In this document: piece by piece, positions 1-5,073 of the stretch
Numbering within the stretch: position 1 is the first letter of the stretch
Layout: the number at the start of each line of letters is the position of its first letter
Assembly (NCBI GenBank): GCA_030840665.1
Contig: JAVEEB010000498.1
Location: 1-5,073, forward strand
Direction of reading: 5' to 3'
DNA: 5,073 nt
Origin: Frankiaceae bacterium
GTDB taxonomy: Bacteria > Actinomycetota > Actinomycetes > JAVEEB01
Notes under the pieces: model-generated
The model's database searches: none
The model's input: the letters and a program-made list of their open reading frames with translations, nothing else
Told to the model about the DNA's origin: nothing
Made by a program: the position numbers and the translations under genes

Positions 1-640
1 TGATGTTGCGCTGCGACATGCCGAGCCCGTGCGGGGCCGGGTCGATGATGCGGTGCAGTGCGCCGAGGAGCGCCGTGTAGTTCGCGAGCGGCTCCCCCAT
101 GCCCATGAAGACGACGTTGCTGAGGCGACCGGGGCCACCTTCGAGGTCACCGCGGGCCATCTGCCGCGCCGCAGCGACGACCTGCTCGACGATCTCGCCG
201 GTGGACAGGTTGCGGGTGAGGCCCGCCTGGCCCGTGGCGCAGAAGGGGCAGGCCATCCCGCAGCCGGCCTGGCTGGAGACACACACGGTGGCGCGGTCGG
301 GGTAGCGCATGAGAACGGACTCGACGAGGGCGCCGTCGTTAGCGCGCCACAGCGTCTTGCGGGTGTCGCCGGCGTCGGCGGTCTTCTCGCTGATGGGCGT
401 CATCAATGTGGGCAGGAGGGCGGCGGCGAGCTCCTCGCGCAGGCCTGCTGGCAGGTCGGTCATCTCGGTCGCATCGTTCGTGAGCCGGCCGAAATAGTGC
501 TTGCTCACCTGGTCCGCGCGGAACGCCGGGTGCCCCGCCTCGGTCACCAGGGCGCGACGCTGCTCGAGGGTCAGGTCCGCAAGATGGCGCGCCGGCTTCC
601 CACGTTTGGTGGGCGCTGGGGTGATGTCGAGGGGAATCAT
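1..640 (-). CDS. rlmN: RlmN, dual-specificity rRNA/tRNA adenine C2-methyltransferase (N-terminal part)
   Basis: Radical-SAM enzyme of the cytoplasm. The family methylates C2 of adenine 2503 in 23S rRNA and adenine 37 in some tRNAs. The minus-strand frame opens with ATG at 640-638 and runs off the window, so 213 residues are visible of a usual 350-380; the C-terminus, with the second catalytic cysteine, is outside. Visible landmarks: an actinobacterial-type N-terminus with [11 protein letters not shown] (residues 13-23) and [12 protein letters not shown] (39-50), the segment [20 protein letters not shown] (104-123), the iron-sulfur cluster motif CGMACPFC (C127, C131, C134) followed by ATGQAGL, and the SAM-binding MGMGEP (179-184). 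I chose this ATG because the conserved RGKP segment starts 12 residues in and I see no better in-frame start upstream; no strong Shine-Dalgarno sequence precedes it. It is divergent from the DGPF gene, 139 bp away. Identification is firm; only the exact start is less sure. Confidence 0.96.
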   Translation of the reverse strand, partial: MIPLDITPAPTKRGKPARHLADLTLEQRRALVTEAGHPAFRADQVSKHYFGRLTNDATEMTDLPAGLREELAAALLPTLMTPISEKTADAGDTRKTLWRANDGALVESVLMRYPDRATVCVSSQAGCGMACPFCATGQAGLTRNLSTGEIVEQVVAAARQMARGDLEGGPGRLSNVVFMGMGEPLANYTALLGALHRIIDPAPHGLGMSQRNI

Positions 641-666
641 GCGACGTCCAGTGTCACATGCGAGCA

Positions 667-678
667 CGTCGTACGACG
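667..678. repeat. Perfect 12-bp palindrome, possible operator
   Basis: CGTCGTACGACG reads identically on both strands and stops being symmetrical at the next base on each side (A and A). It lies 27 bp from the rlmN start and 25 bp upstream of the proposed -35 hexamer of the DGPF gene, a plausible place for a dimeric regulator to bind. CGTACG-type words are common in this GC-rich sequence, so chance is possible. No repressor gene is adjacent, so the binding protein, if any, is unknown. Confidence 0.35.
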
Positions 679-703
679 AAATCGCACATCCACACCGCCG
701 GAG

Positions 704-730
704 TGTCCTTGTTTGCCGCTCCCGTTCGTC
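704..730 (+). promoter_or_regulatory. Candidate ECF-sigma promoter of the DGPF-sigma operon
   Basis: TGTCCT (704-709) and CGTC (727-730) are separated by 17 bp. CGTC is a common -10 core of ECF-dependent promoters, and a TGTC-starting -35 with a CG(A/T)C-like -10 is, as I recall, what was described for ECF42 sigma factors (TGTCGA and CGA/TC), so this fits in part: the last two bases of the -35 differ. Transcription would start near 737, giving a leader of about 43 nt ahead of the ATG at 780. Weaker alternatives nearby are TGTCAC (652-657), 16 bp, CGAC (674-677) and TGTCGA (625-630), 14 bp, CGTC (645-648). The choice among them is inference from spacing and position. Confidence 0.42.
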
Positions 731-779
731 CTCATAGTGAAGCGGTGATCAGCACCGACCGAACCGAAGGGCCACGACC

Positions 780-1139
780 ATGCCGCAGTACGCCGCACTG
801 ATCTACAACGCCGACCTCGACTGGACCCAGCCCGAGCAGGCTCACATCATGGGGGACTACAACGAATTCGGCGAGGCCGCCGCGGCACTGATTCGCGGTG
901 GCGCGGCGCTGTACCCGACGTCGACCGCCACCACCGTCACGGTGAACGGCGGCAAGGGCGGGGATGTCGTGACGACCGACGGTCCCTTCGCCGAGACCAA
1001 AGAGGTGCTGACCGGCTTCTACCTCCTCGAGTGCGCCGACCTGGACGAGGCAGTGAAGTGGGCCGCGAAGATCCCCGGCGCGTGGACCGGCAGGGTCGAG
1101 GTCCGACCGGTCATCGACTTCGGTGCCGGCGCCTCCTGA
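780..1139 (+). CDS. YCII-related DGPF-domain protein
   Basis: Small soluble protein of the YCII/DGPF family (ferredoxin-like fold). The biochemical role of the DGPF subgroup is not established; in many bacteria it is encoded beside, and is the known target of, ECF42-type sigma factors. The 119 residues have the full family layout: an N-terminal strand YAALIYN (4-10), a helix around FGEAAAALIRGG (30-41), the strand with TATTVTVNGG (49-58), the namesake motif TDGPFAETKE (66-75) followed by LTGFYLLEC (77-85), then DLDEAVKWAAKIPGA (87-101) and the terminal VEVRPVIDF (106-114). Length is normal for the family. The start is supported by the Shine-Dalgarno GAAGGG (766-771), 8 nt before the ATG. The 3' end overlaps the sigma gene by 17 bp, pointing to one transcript and coupled translation. 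No signal peptide or membrane segment. Family call is firm; function is unknown. Confidence 0.93.
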   Translation: MPQYAALIYNADLDWTQPEQAHIMGDYNEFGEAAAALIRGGAALYPTSTATTVTVNGGKGGDVVTTDGPFAETKEVLTGFYLLECADLDEAVKWAAKIPGAWTGRVEVRPVIDFGAGAS

Positions 1140-2367
1140 GACGACGCGCTCGGCCCTCGTCGCGTTGCTGCGCGATGAGGGCCCGCGCGTGCTCGCCGCC
1201 CTCGTCCGGACGACCGGCTCGCTGGCCATCGCCGAGGACGCCGTCCAGGACGCGATCGTGACGGCGCTGGAGGTCTGGCCGCGCACCCAGGTCCCCGACG
1301 AGCCGCGCGCCTGGCTGACCGTGACGGCGCGCCGCCGCGCGATCGATGTCCTGCGCCGGGAGGCCGCTCGCGGCGGGAAGGAACTGGCAGCCATGGCTGC
1401 AGTGGAACCCGACGACGGGCCGGTGCCCGAGTACGTCGTACACGATGACCTTTTGCGCCTTCTCTTCACGTGCTGCCACCCGGCGTTGAGCCTGGAAACC
1501 CAAGTGGCACTGGCTTTACGGACGCTGTGCGGGCTGTCCGTCGCCGAAACCGGCCGCGCGTTGCTGGTCCCTGAAGCAACCATGGCCAAGCGCCTCACGC
1601 GCGCACGCCAGAAGATCGCCGTCGCGGGCATCCCGTATCGCGTGCCGGACGCCGCGGAGCTGCCCGACCGGATACGCGGCGTCGCGGCGACCGTCTACCT
1701 GTTGTTCAACGAGGGCTACAGCCCCGCGGACGGCGATGCACCCGAACGCCGTGATCTCGCCGCACAGGCGCTGCGGTTGTGCCGGTTGCTGCGCGAGTTG
1801 CTGCCCGACGAGGCGAGCATCATGGGGCTGCTCGCGTTGGTGTTGCTGACGGAGGCGCGTCGGCCGGCGCGCATCGACGCCGACCGCTTCGTCCTGATGG
1901 CCGACCAGGATCGCTCGCTCTGGGACGCGTCACTCATCCGCGAAGGCGTGCTGCTGGTCGGCCTCGCGCTGCAGCGCACGCCGGATTCCCCGGATCTGTA
2001 CGTGTTGCAGGCCGCCATCGCCGCTTGTCATTGCCTGGCTGCGACGGCCGGCGACACGGATTGGGTGGCAATAACGAGTTGGTACGACGTTCTGGTGCGC
2101 ATCGCGGACACGCCCGTCGTCAGGCTCAACCGGGCGGTGGCCCTGGCCGAACGCGACGGCACGGTTGCCGGCCTTGCCGCGATGGACGAGATCGACGGCC
2201 TGGACTCCTACGCTTTGTGGCACGCCGCGAGGGCCGAGCTCCTGCTTCGCGAGGGGCTGAAGCATGAGGCGGTCGCCGCCTTCGAAGCCGCCCTGGAGTT
2301 GCCGGTCAACGCAGCGCAGCGGGAGCACCTGCGGGCACGCCTGGCGGAGTGCCGGCCGGCTTCGTAG
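1123..2367 (+). CDS. ECF-family RNA polymerase sigma factor, ECF42-like, with C-terminal extension
   Basis: Promoter-recognition subunit of RNA polymerase. Sigma region 2 spans roughly residues 18-82, with AIAEDAVQDAIVTALEVWP (35-53) and the region 2.4-like PRAWLTVTARRRAIDVLRR (61-79). Region 4 spans about 107-170: LLFTCCHPALSLETQVAL (113-130), LRTLCGLSVAETGRALLVPE (132-151) and the recognition helix MAKRLTRARQKI (154-165). After this come DUF6596-like sequence (about 183-285, with VYLLFNEGYS at 191-200 and the RRDLAAQALRLCRLL stretch) and a helical, TPR-like end (about 290-410, including LNRAVALAE and ALWHAARAELL). A typical ECF sigma is about 180 residues; 414 is the size expected of ECF42 members. 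That group has no dedicated anti-sigma factor, and the C-terminal extension is reported to control activity; none is encoded here either. The GTG at 1123 is chosen because it sits just before region 2 and overlaps the DGPF gene; its Shine-Dalgarno is poor, and GTG at 1183 is a less likely alternative. One rare TTA leucine codon occurs at residue 132. Confidence 0.93.
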   Translation: MPAPPETTRSALVALLRDEGPRVLAALVRTTGSLAIAEDAVQDAIVTALEVWPRTQVPDEPRAWLTVTARRRAIDVLRREAARGGKELAAMAAVEPDDGPVPEYVVHDDLLRLLFTCCHPALSLETQVALALRTLCGLSVAETGRALLVPEATMAKRLTRARQKIAVAGIPYRVPDAAELPDRIRGVAATVYLLFNEGYSPADGDAPERRDLAAQALRLCRLLRELLPDEASIMGLLALVLLTEARRPARIDADRFVLMADQDRSLWDASLIREGVLLVGLALQRTPDSPDLYVLQAAIAACHCLAATAGDTDWVAITSWYDVLVRIADTPVVRLNRAVALAERDGTVAGLAAMDEIDGLDSYALWHAARAELLLREGLKHEAVAAFEAALELPVNAAQREHLRARLAECRPAS

Positions 2368-2460
2368 CCGATCCTCCGCGCCGTTGGGACGGTCGGCGTG
2401 CACGATGGGTGAGCACCGCTGTCAACGAGGCTCACGACAGCCGACCGAGAGGGCCCGAGC
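2368..2460 (+). promoter_or_regulatory. Leader between sigma gene and oxidoreductase with overlapping inverted repeats
   Basis: This 93-bp gap contains, just after the sigma stop codon, a weak hairpin (CCGT 2381-2384 with ACGG 2389-2392, extended by GCCGA 2367-2371 with TCGGC 2393-2397 across a 9-nt bulge) that has no T-tract. Further down are two interleaved perfect 6-bp inverted repeats: GTGAGC (2409-2414) with GCTCAC (2430-2435), and GCTGTC (2418-2423) with GACAGC (2436-2441). Because the arms alternate, the two simple hairpins cannot be nested. The second ends six bases before the Shine-Dalgarno GAGAGGG (2447-2453), which has 7 nt to the ATG. Whether this is RNA control, a protein site or chance is not decided by the sequence. 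Confidence 0.4.
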
Positions 2461-4017
2461 ATGGCCGCACTGCCCGCCGCCGCCGATGTCGTCGTCATCG
2501 GGTCGGGCCACAACGCGCTCGTTGCGGCAACGTTCCTGGCCCGCGCTGGTCTGTCGGTCGTCGTCCTGGAGGGGGCGCCCGTCATCGGTGGTGCGACGCG
2601 CACCGAGAGGCCCTTCCCGAAGGTGCCCGACCTGCAGCAATCCACTGGCTCGTATCTCCTCGGACTGATGCCGCCGGAGCTCCCCGCCAAACTCGGTGTG
2701 CGGATGCCCACGATCCGGCGGGACCCGCATTACTTCCTGCCCACGACCGGCGAGCGCTACCTGCTGTTCGGCTCGGACCGCGAGGCGACCCGTCGCCAGT
2801 ACGTCGAGTTCTTCAGCGCTGCCGATTGGGCCGCCGACGAGGCGATGCAGGCCGAAATTGCCATGCTGCGCGAGGATTTGGCCGAGACATGGCTCACGGA
2901 GCCCTTGTCGCTGGAGGGCACGGCCGACCGCTTCGTACGGCCGTCGTTGCAGTCCGCGTTCGTCGACCTGTGCCGCGGGAGCGTCGGCGACTACCTCGAC
3001 CGGTTCGGCTTCTCCTCGGACCTCGTCACGGCCATGTACGCCGTGACCGACGGCCTGTCCGGCCTCGACGGCACCATCGACTCGCCCGGGTCGGGCCACA
3101 ACTTCCTGGTGCACAACATGTGCCGGCTGCCGGGGTCGGGTGGCACCTGGATGGTCGTACGCGGCGGCATGGGGACGGTGTCGCGGCTGATCGCGGACGA
3201 GGCCAGCATGGCGGGTGCGGTCATCGCAACTGATGCTCGCGTGGCGCGCGTGACGACGACGGATGGGGTCACCGACGGGGTGGCGCTCGAGGACGGCCGA
3301 ACGGTGCGCGCGCGCGTCGTCGTCGCCGGTTGCGACCCATTCACGCTGCGCAGGCTGGCGGATTTGCCCGCCCCGTTGCTGGAGCGCATCGAGGGCTGGA
3401 CGCATCGCGGCACGACCATGAAGGTCAACCTGGCGCTGCGGGACCTGCCCGTTTTTCGTTGCCTGCCTGAAGATCGGGGCCAACATCAGGCGACGATTCA
3501 CCTGCTGCCGCAAGGCGGAGACGTGCTCGAACAGGTGCGCTTGGCGTACGAGGACGCGAAGGCGGGGCGGCTCGCGGAGTTCCCGACGATCGAGTGGTAC
3601 ATCCACACCACCATCGACCCGTCATTGCGCGACGCGGCGGGTCACCACTCGTCGGCGCTGTTCGTGCAGTGGGCGCCGTGGGACATCGCCGGCTCGTCGT
3701 GGGACGCGGAACGCGACGGTTATGTCGAGCATCTGCTCTCGATCTGCGACCGCTTCGCGCCGGGCACCTCGGACCTGGTGGCCGACACCTTCGCCCTCGC
3801 CCCGCCCGATATCGAGCGCCATTTCGGCATCCAACGTGGCCACATCCACCACGTCGACAACGCGGTAGCCTTCGCCGACCGGATGCCGTACGTGACGGGC
3901 GTCGACGGGCTCTATGCCGCCGGCGCCGGCTGCCACCCCGCGGGGTCGGTCATCGGTGCGGCAGGCCACAACGCGGCGATGCGCGTCCTCGCCGATCTGG
4001 GCCTTGGTCACGACTAG
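2461..4017 (+). CDS. FAD-dependent oxidoreductase, phytoene dehydrogenase/PYROXD2-like (COG1233)
   Basis: Predicted soluble flavoenzyme of the CrtI/PYROXD2 amine-oxidase-like superfamily; the substrate cannot be read from the sequence. An N-terminal Rossmann dinucleotide-binding strand-turn-helix is clear: DVVVIGSGHNALVAATFLA (9-27) with GSGHNA as the glycine-rich turn, then VVVLEGAPVIGGATRTE (33-49), whose E37 should hold the FAD ribose. A middle segment includes GGTWMVVRGGMGTVSRLI (227-244), typical of the family. The C-terminal FAD motif is GVDGLYAAGAGCHPAGSVIG (480-499) plus AAGHNAAMRVLADLGL. The usual HPGG in that motif reads HPAG here. The 518-residue length fits bacterial members, and no signal peptide is seen. 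The start is supported by GAGAGGG (2447-2453). No phytoene synthase or other carotenoid gene is nearby, so a carotenoid role is not supported despite the common family name. It follows the sigma gene by 93 bp and may share its transcript. Confidence 0.9.
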   Translation: MAALPAAADVVVIGSGHNALVAATFLARAGLSVVVLEGAPVIGGATRTERPFPKVPDLQQSTGSYLLGLMPPELPAKLGVRMPTIRRDPHYFLPTTGERYLLFGSDREATRRQYVEFFSAADWAADEAMQAEIAMLREDLAETWLTEPLSLEGTADRFVRPSLQSAFVDLCRGSVGDYLDRFGFSSDLVTAMYAVTDGLSGLDGTIDSPGSGHNFLVHNMCRLPGSGGTWMVVRGGMGTVSRLIADEASMAGAVIATDARVARVTTTDGVTDGVALEDGRTVRARVVVAGCDPFTLRRLADLPAPLLERIEGWTHRGTTMKVNLALRDLPVFRCLPEDRGQHQATIHLLPQGGDVLEQVRLAYEDAKAGRLAEFPTIEWYIHTTIDPSLRDAAGHHSSALFVQWAPWDIAGSSWDAERDGYVEHLLSICDRFAPGTSDLVADTFALAPPDIERHFGIQRGHIHHVDNAVAFADRMPYVTGVDGLYAAGAGCHPAGSVIGAAGHNAAMRVLADLGLGHD

Positions 4018-4075
4018 CGCGACCCCGTTGTGTCCGGAAAGACCGATGCGAGACTTCGTACGAGGAGGTTGTCAC

Positions 4076-4513
4076 ATGGTGCTCCGAGACTATTCGGGCG
4101 AGACGGCATTGGAGCAATTCCACATCGCGATTACCGCAGCCGGTGACCCGGGCATGGTCGCCTCTGAGGGATTCGACCGTCGGCTTTCGCTCTACTGGCA
4201 CGGTGAGCCGAACAGTGACGTTCAGGCGCTGATCAAAGCGGCCCGCTCCGCCGGCGTGACCGTCGCGGTGAACCAGCGGACCTGGACCAAGTCCGATCTG
4301 TCCGCGGCCCGAGATCGCATCTTTGCTGACGCCTCCCTGCTGAACACTCTCGGCGTCTCGCTACTTCGCTTCTCCCTGCACGCCGACGGCATCGATGTTG
4401 GCCTCGCACACACCACTGGCACGACAGAATGGGAAAGCGCTCAAGCGCGACTACAGGCGGTGGCGGGAGGCATCCCGGTACATGTGTTCGCCTCCGACCC
4501 CGTGATGGACTGA
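4076..4513 (+). CDS. Hypothetical protein, 145 residues
   Basis: I do not recognise this protein. It is a soluble-looking 145-residue chain with no cysteine, no signal peptide and no membrane segment. The pattern suggests a small alpha/beta domain: a helix near ALEQFHIAITAAG (11-23), a strand RLSLYWHG (36-43), a helix DVQALIKAARSAG (48-60), a strand VTVAVNQRTW (61-70), a helix SDLSAARDRIFADASLLN (73-90), strands VSLLRFSLHADGIDVGLAH (94-112), a helix WESAQARLQAVAG (119-131) and a last strand IPVHVFAS (133-140). This loosely resembles the pro-regions of bacterial chymotrypsin-like proteases, but no protease is present. The start at 4076 is supported by AGGAGG (4063-4068), 7 nt upstream; an in-frame ATG at 4046 would add 10 residues with no good ribosome site. 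About a quarter of its codons end in A or T by hand count, more than in the oxidoreductase, which may hint at a different origin. It converges with cdsA. Confidence 0.78.
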   Translation: MVLRDYSGETALEQFHIAITAAGDPGMVASEGFDRRLSLYWHGEPNSDVQALIKAARSAGVTVAVNQRTWTKSDLSAARDRIFADASLLNTLGVSLLRFSLHADGIDVGLAHTTGTTEWESAQARLQAVAGGIPVHVFASDPVMD

Positions 4514-4514
4514 A

Positions 4515-4564
4515 ATCCCGGCCATCTTGCCGCCGACAGGCGGCTAGCAAGTTCAGCCCGGGAT
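4515..4564. terminator. Convergent hairpin, likely bidirectional terminator
   Basis: The 39-bp gap between the stop codons of the small plus-strand gene (4511-4513) and cdsA (4555-4553) is almost all inverted repeat. The core pairs GCCGCC (4529-4534) with GGCGGC (4539-4544) around a GACA loop; alternatively CTTGC (4526-4530) pairs with GCAAG (4547-4551), stacked on CGCC/GGCG with a 4-nt bulge. A further outer stem pairs ATCCCGG (4515-4521) with CCGGGAT (4558-4564), which reaches into the last codons of cdsA. No run of T follows on either side, which is usual for GC-rich actinobacterial terminators. The symmetrical structure could stop transcription arriving from both genes. Confidence 0.7.
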
Positions 4565-5073
4565 GAAGAGCGACAGCAGCAGGTAGGCGACAGGGGCCGT
4601 CGGCAGCATCGAGTCGAGCCGATCCATCACGCCGCCATGGCCGGGCAGCAGGTGGCTCATGTCCTTGATCCCGATGTCGCGCTTGATGGCCGACTCCCCC
4701 AGATCACCGATCGTCGCCGACAGGACGGTCGCCAGGCCGAGCAACGCGCCCTGCCAGATGCGGCCACCAGGAAGCAGCCAGGGGACCAGCGAGCCGCCGA
4801 CGAGAACGCAGAACGTCACGGAGCCGCCGAGCCCCTCCCACGTTTTCTTGGGGCTGATCCGGGGGGCCAATTTGTGGCGGCCCGCGAGCACGCCGGCCGC
4901 ATAGCCGCCCGTGTCGACCGCGGCGACGGTGGCGATGAAGATGATGACGCGCTGGGGCCCGTGCGATTGCACGGCCATCAAGACGGCGAAGCCGGCCAGG
5001 AACGGCACGTAGATCGCGCTGAATGCGGCCGCCACGGAGTCGCGGAGCGCGTACGTACGCCGTCTCGGCAGCC
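4553..5073 (-). CDS. cdsA: CdsA, phosphatidate cytidylyltransferase (C-terminal part)
   Basis: Integral membrane enzyme that makes CDP-diacylglycerol from phosphatidic acid and CTP, the branch point for phospholipids such as phosphatidylglycerol, cardiolipin and phosphatidylinositol. The minus-strand frame is open to the window edge, so the gene continues beyond it: 172 complete C-terminal residues are visible of roughly 270-400. The GTG at 5035-5033 is internal, not a start, because in-frame sequence upstream (RRRTYALRDS) continues. Several hydrophobic segments are evident: around YVPFLAGFAVLMAV, VIIFIATVAAV, VTFCVLVGGSLVPWLL, ALLGLATVLSATIG and the last APVAYLLLSLFI. Family landmarks are DTGGYAAG, SPKKTWEG and the signature SAIKRDIGIKDM followed by LLPGHGGVMDRLD (together visible residues 127-153), which carries the conserved acidic residues of the metal-binding site. 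The signature is intact. It converges with the plus-strand cassette and shares the terminator hairpin with it. Confidence 0.96.
   Translation of the reverse strand, partial: LPRRRTYALRDSVAAAFSAIYVPFLAGFAVLMAVQSHGPQRVIIFIATVAAVDTGGYAAGVLAGRHKLAPRISPKKTWEGLGGSVTFCVLVGGSLVPWLLPGGRIWQGALLGLATVLSATIGDLGESAIKRDIGIKDMSHLLPGHGGVMDRLDSMLPTAPVAYLLLSLFIPG

Larger units (their letters stand above)
641..779. promoter_or_regulatory. Divergent intergenic region between rlmN and the DGPF-sigma pair
   Basis: This 139-bp stretch separates two genes that point away from each other, so it should hold promoters for both. On the plus strand it contains an ECF-like promoter candidate at 704-730, a 12-bp palindrome at 667-678, a small inverted repeat (CGGTG 743-747 with CACCG 753-757, loop of 5) in the presumed leader, and the Shine-Dalgarno GAAGGG at 766-771. 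For rlmN I see no convincing -35/-10 pair; TATGAG on the minus strand (736-731) is a weak -10 candidate with no good partner. The region is slightly richer in A/T than the flanking genes. Confidence 0.6.

Noticed and set aside
29..748. Long plus-strand open frame of 239 codons
   Set aside because: It lies antisense to rlmN, whose frame carries the CGMACPFC and MGMGEP motifs; the plus-strand translation has no recognisable domain.
732..1631. Minus-strand open frame of 299 codons
   Set aside because: It runs across the DGPF and sigma genes in antisense; composition is rich in Arg, Ser and Ala with no domain.
2351..2360. 10-bp palindrome GCCGGCCGGC
   Set aside because: It lies in the last codons of the sigma gene and is a simple GC-rich word likely to arise by chance.
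2420..2445. TGTCAA, 16 bp, CGAC as a separate ECF promoter for the oxidoreductase
   Set aside because: The start point would fall around 2452, within the Shine-Dalgarno GAGAGGG, leaving almost no leader. It is kept only as a note with the inverted repeats.
2422..3606. Minus-strand open frame of 394 codons
   Set aside because: It is antisense to the FAD oxidoreductase, which has clear N- and C-terminal flavin motifs. Long shadow frames are expected in high-GC DNA.
2461..4017. Assignment of the oxidoreductase as a carotenoid phytoene desaturase (crtI)
   Set aside because: No crtB, crtE or other carotenoid gene is present, and the motifs fit the broader PYROXD2-like group equally well or better.
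4036..4060. ECF-like promoter GGAAA, 16 bp, CGTA ahead of the small gene
   Set aside because: Transcription would start inside or after the AGGAGG ribosome site at 4063-4068, so it would not serve the ATG at 4076.

Overview
The window looks like chromosomal DNA from a high-GC actinobacterium. Both ends carry housekeeping genes with Actinomycetota-like sequence: rlmN on the minus strand at the left, cut by the window edge, and cdsA on the minus strand at the right, also cut. In many actinobacteria these two genes sit close together as cdsA then rlmN. I cannot name a genus from the sequence alone.

Between them lie four genes on the opposite (plus) strand. From left to right they are: a 119-residue YCII/DGPF-domain protein (780-1139); a 414-residue ECF-type sigma factor with a long C-terminal extension (1123-2367), overlapping the DGPF gene by 17 bp; a 518-residue FAD-dependent oxidoreductase of the phytoene-dehydrogenase/PYROXD2-like family (2461-4017); and a 145-residue protein I do not recognise (4076-4513). 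The first two form the classic ECF42 pair, a sigma factor with a C-terminal helical-repeat extension, encoded next to a DGPF protein and with no anti-sigma gene.

The 139-bp divergent region between rlmN and the DGPF gene holds a good Shine-Dalgarno sequence, an ECF-like promoter candidate (TGTCCT, 17 bp, CGTC), and a perfect 12-bp palindrome. If the sigma factor recognises that promoter, the pair would be a positive feedback loop. The oxidoreductase and the small protein each have their own strong Shine-Dalgarno sequence after gaps of 93 and 57 bp, so they may be read from the same transcript or from separate starts. The plus-strand cassette and cdsA converge on a hairpin (about 4515-4564) that can act as a terminator in both directions.

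The best candidates for something new are the link between an ECF42-type regulator, an FAD oxidoreductase and an orphan small protein in one co-directional cassette placed between cdsA and rlmN, and the regulatory DNA in front of it. The individual protein families, apart from the small protein, are known. All gaps between genes are under 150 bp, and I see no tRNA, rRNA, CRISPR array, insertion sequence or integrase.
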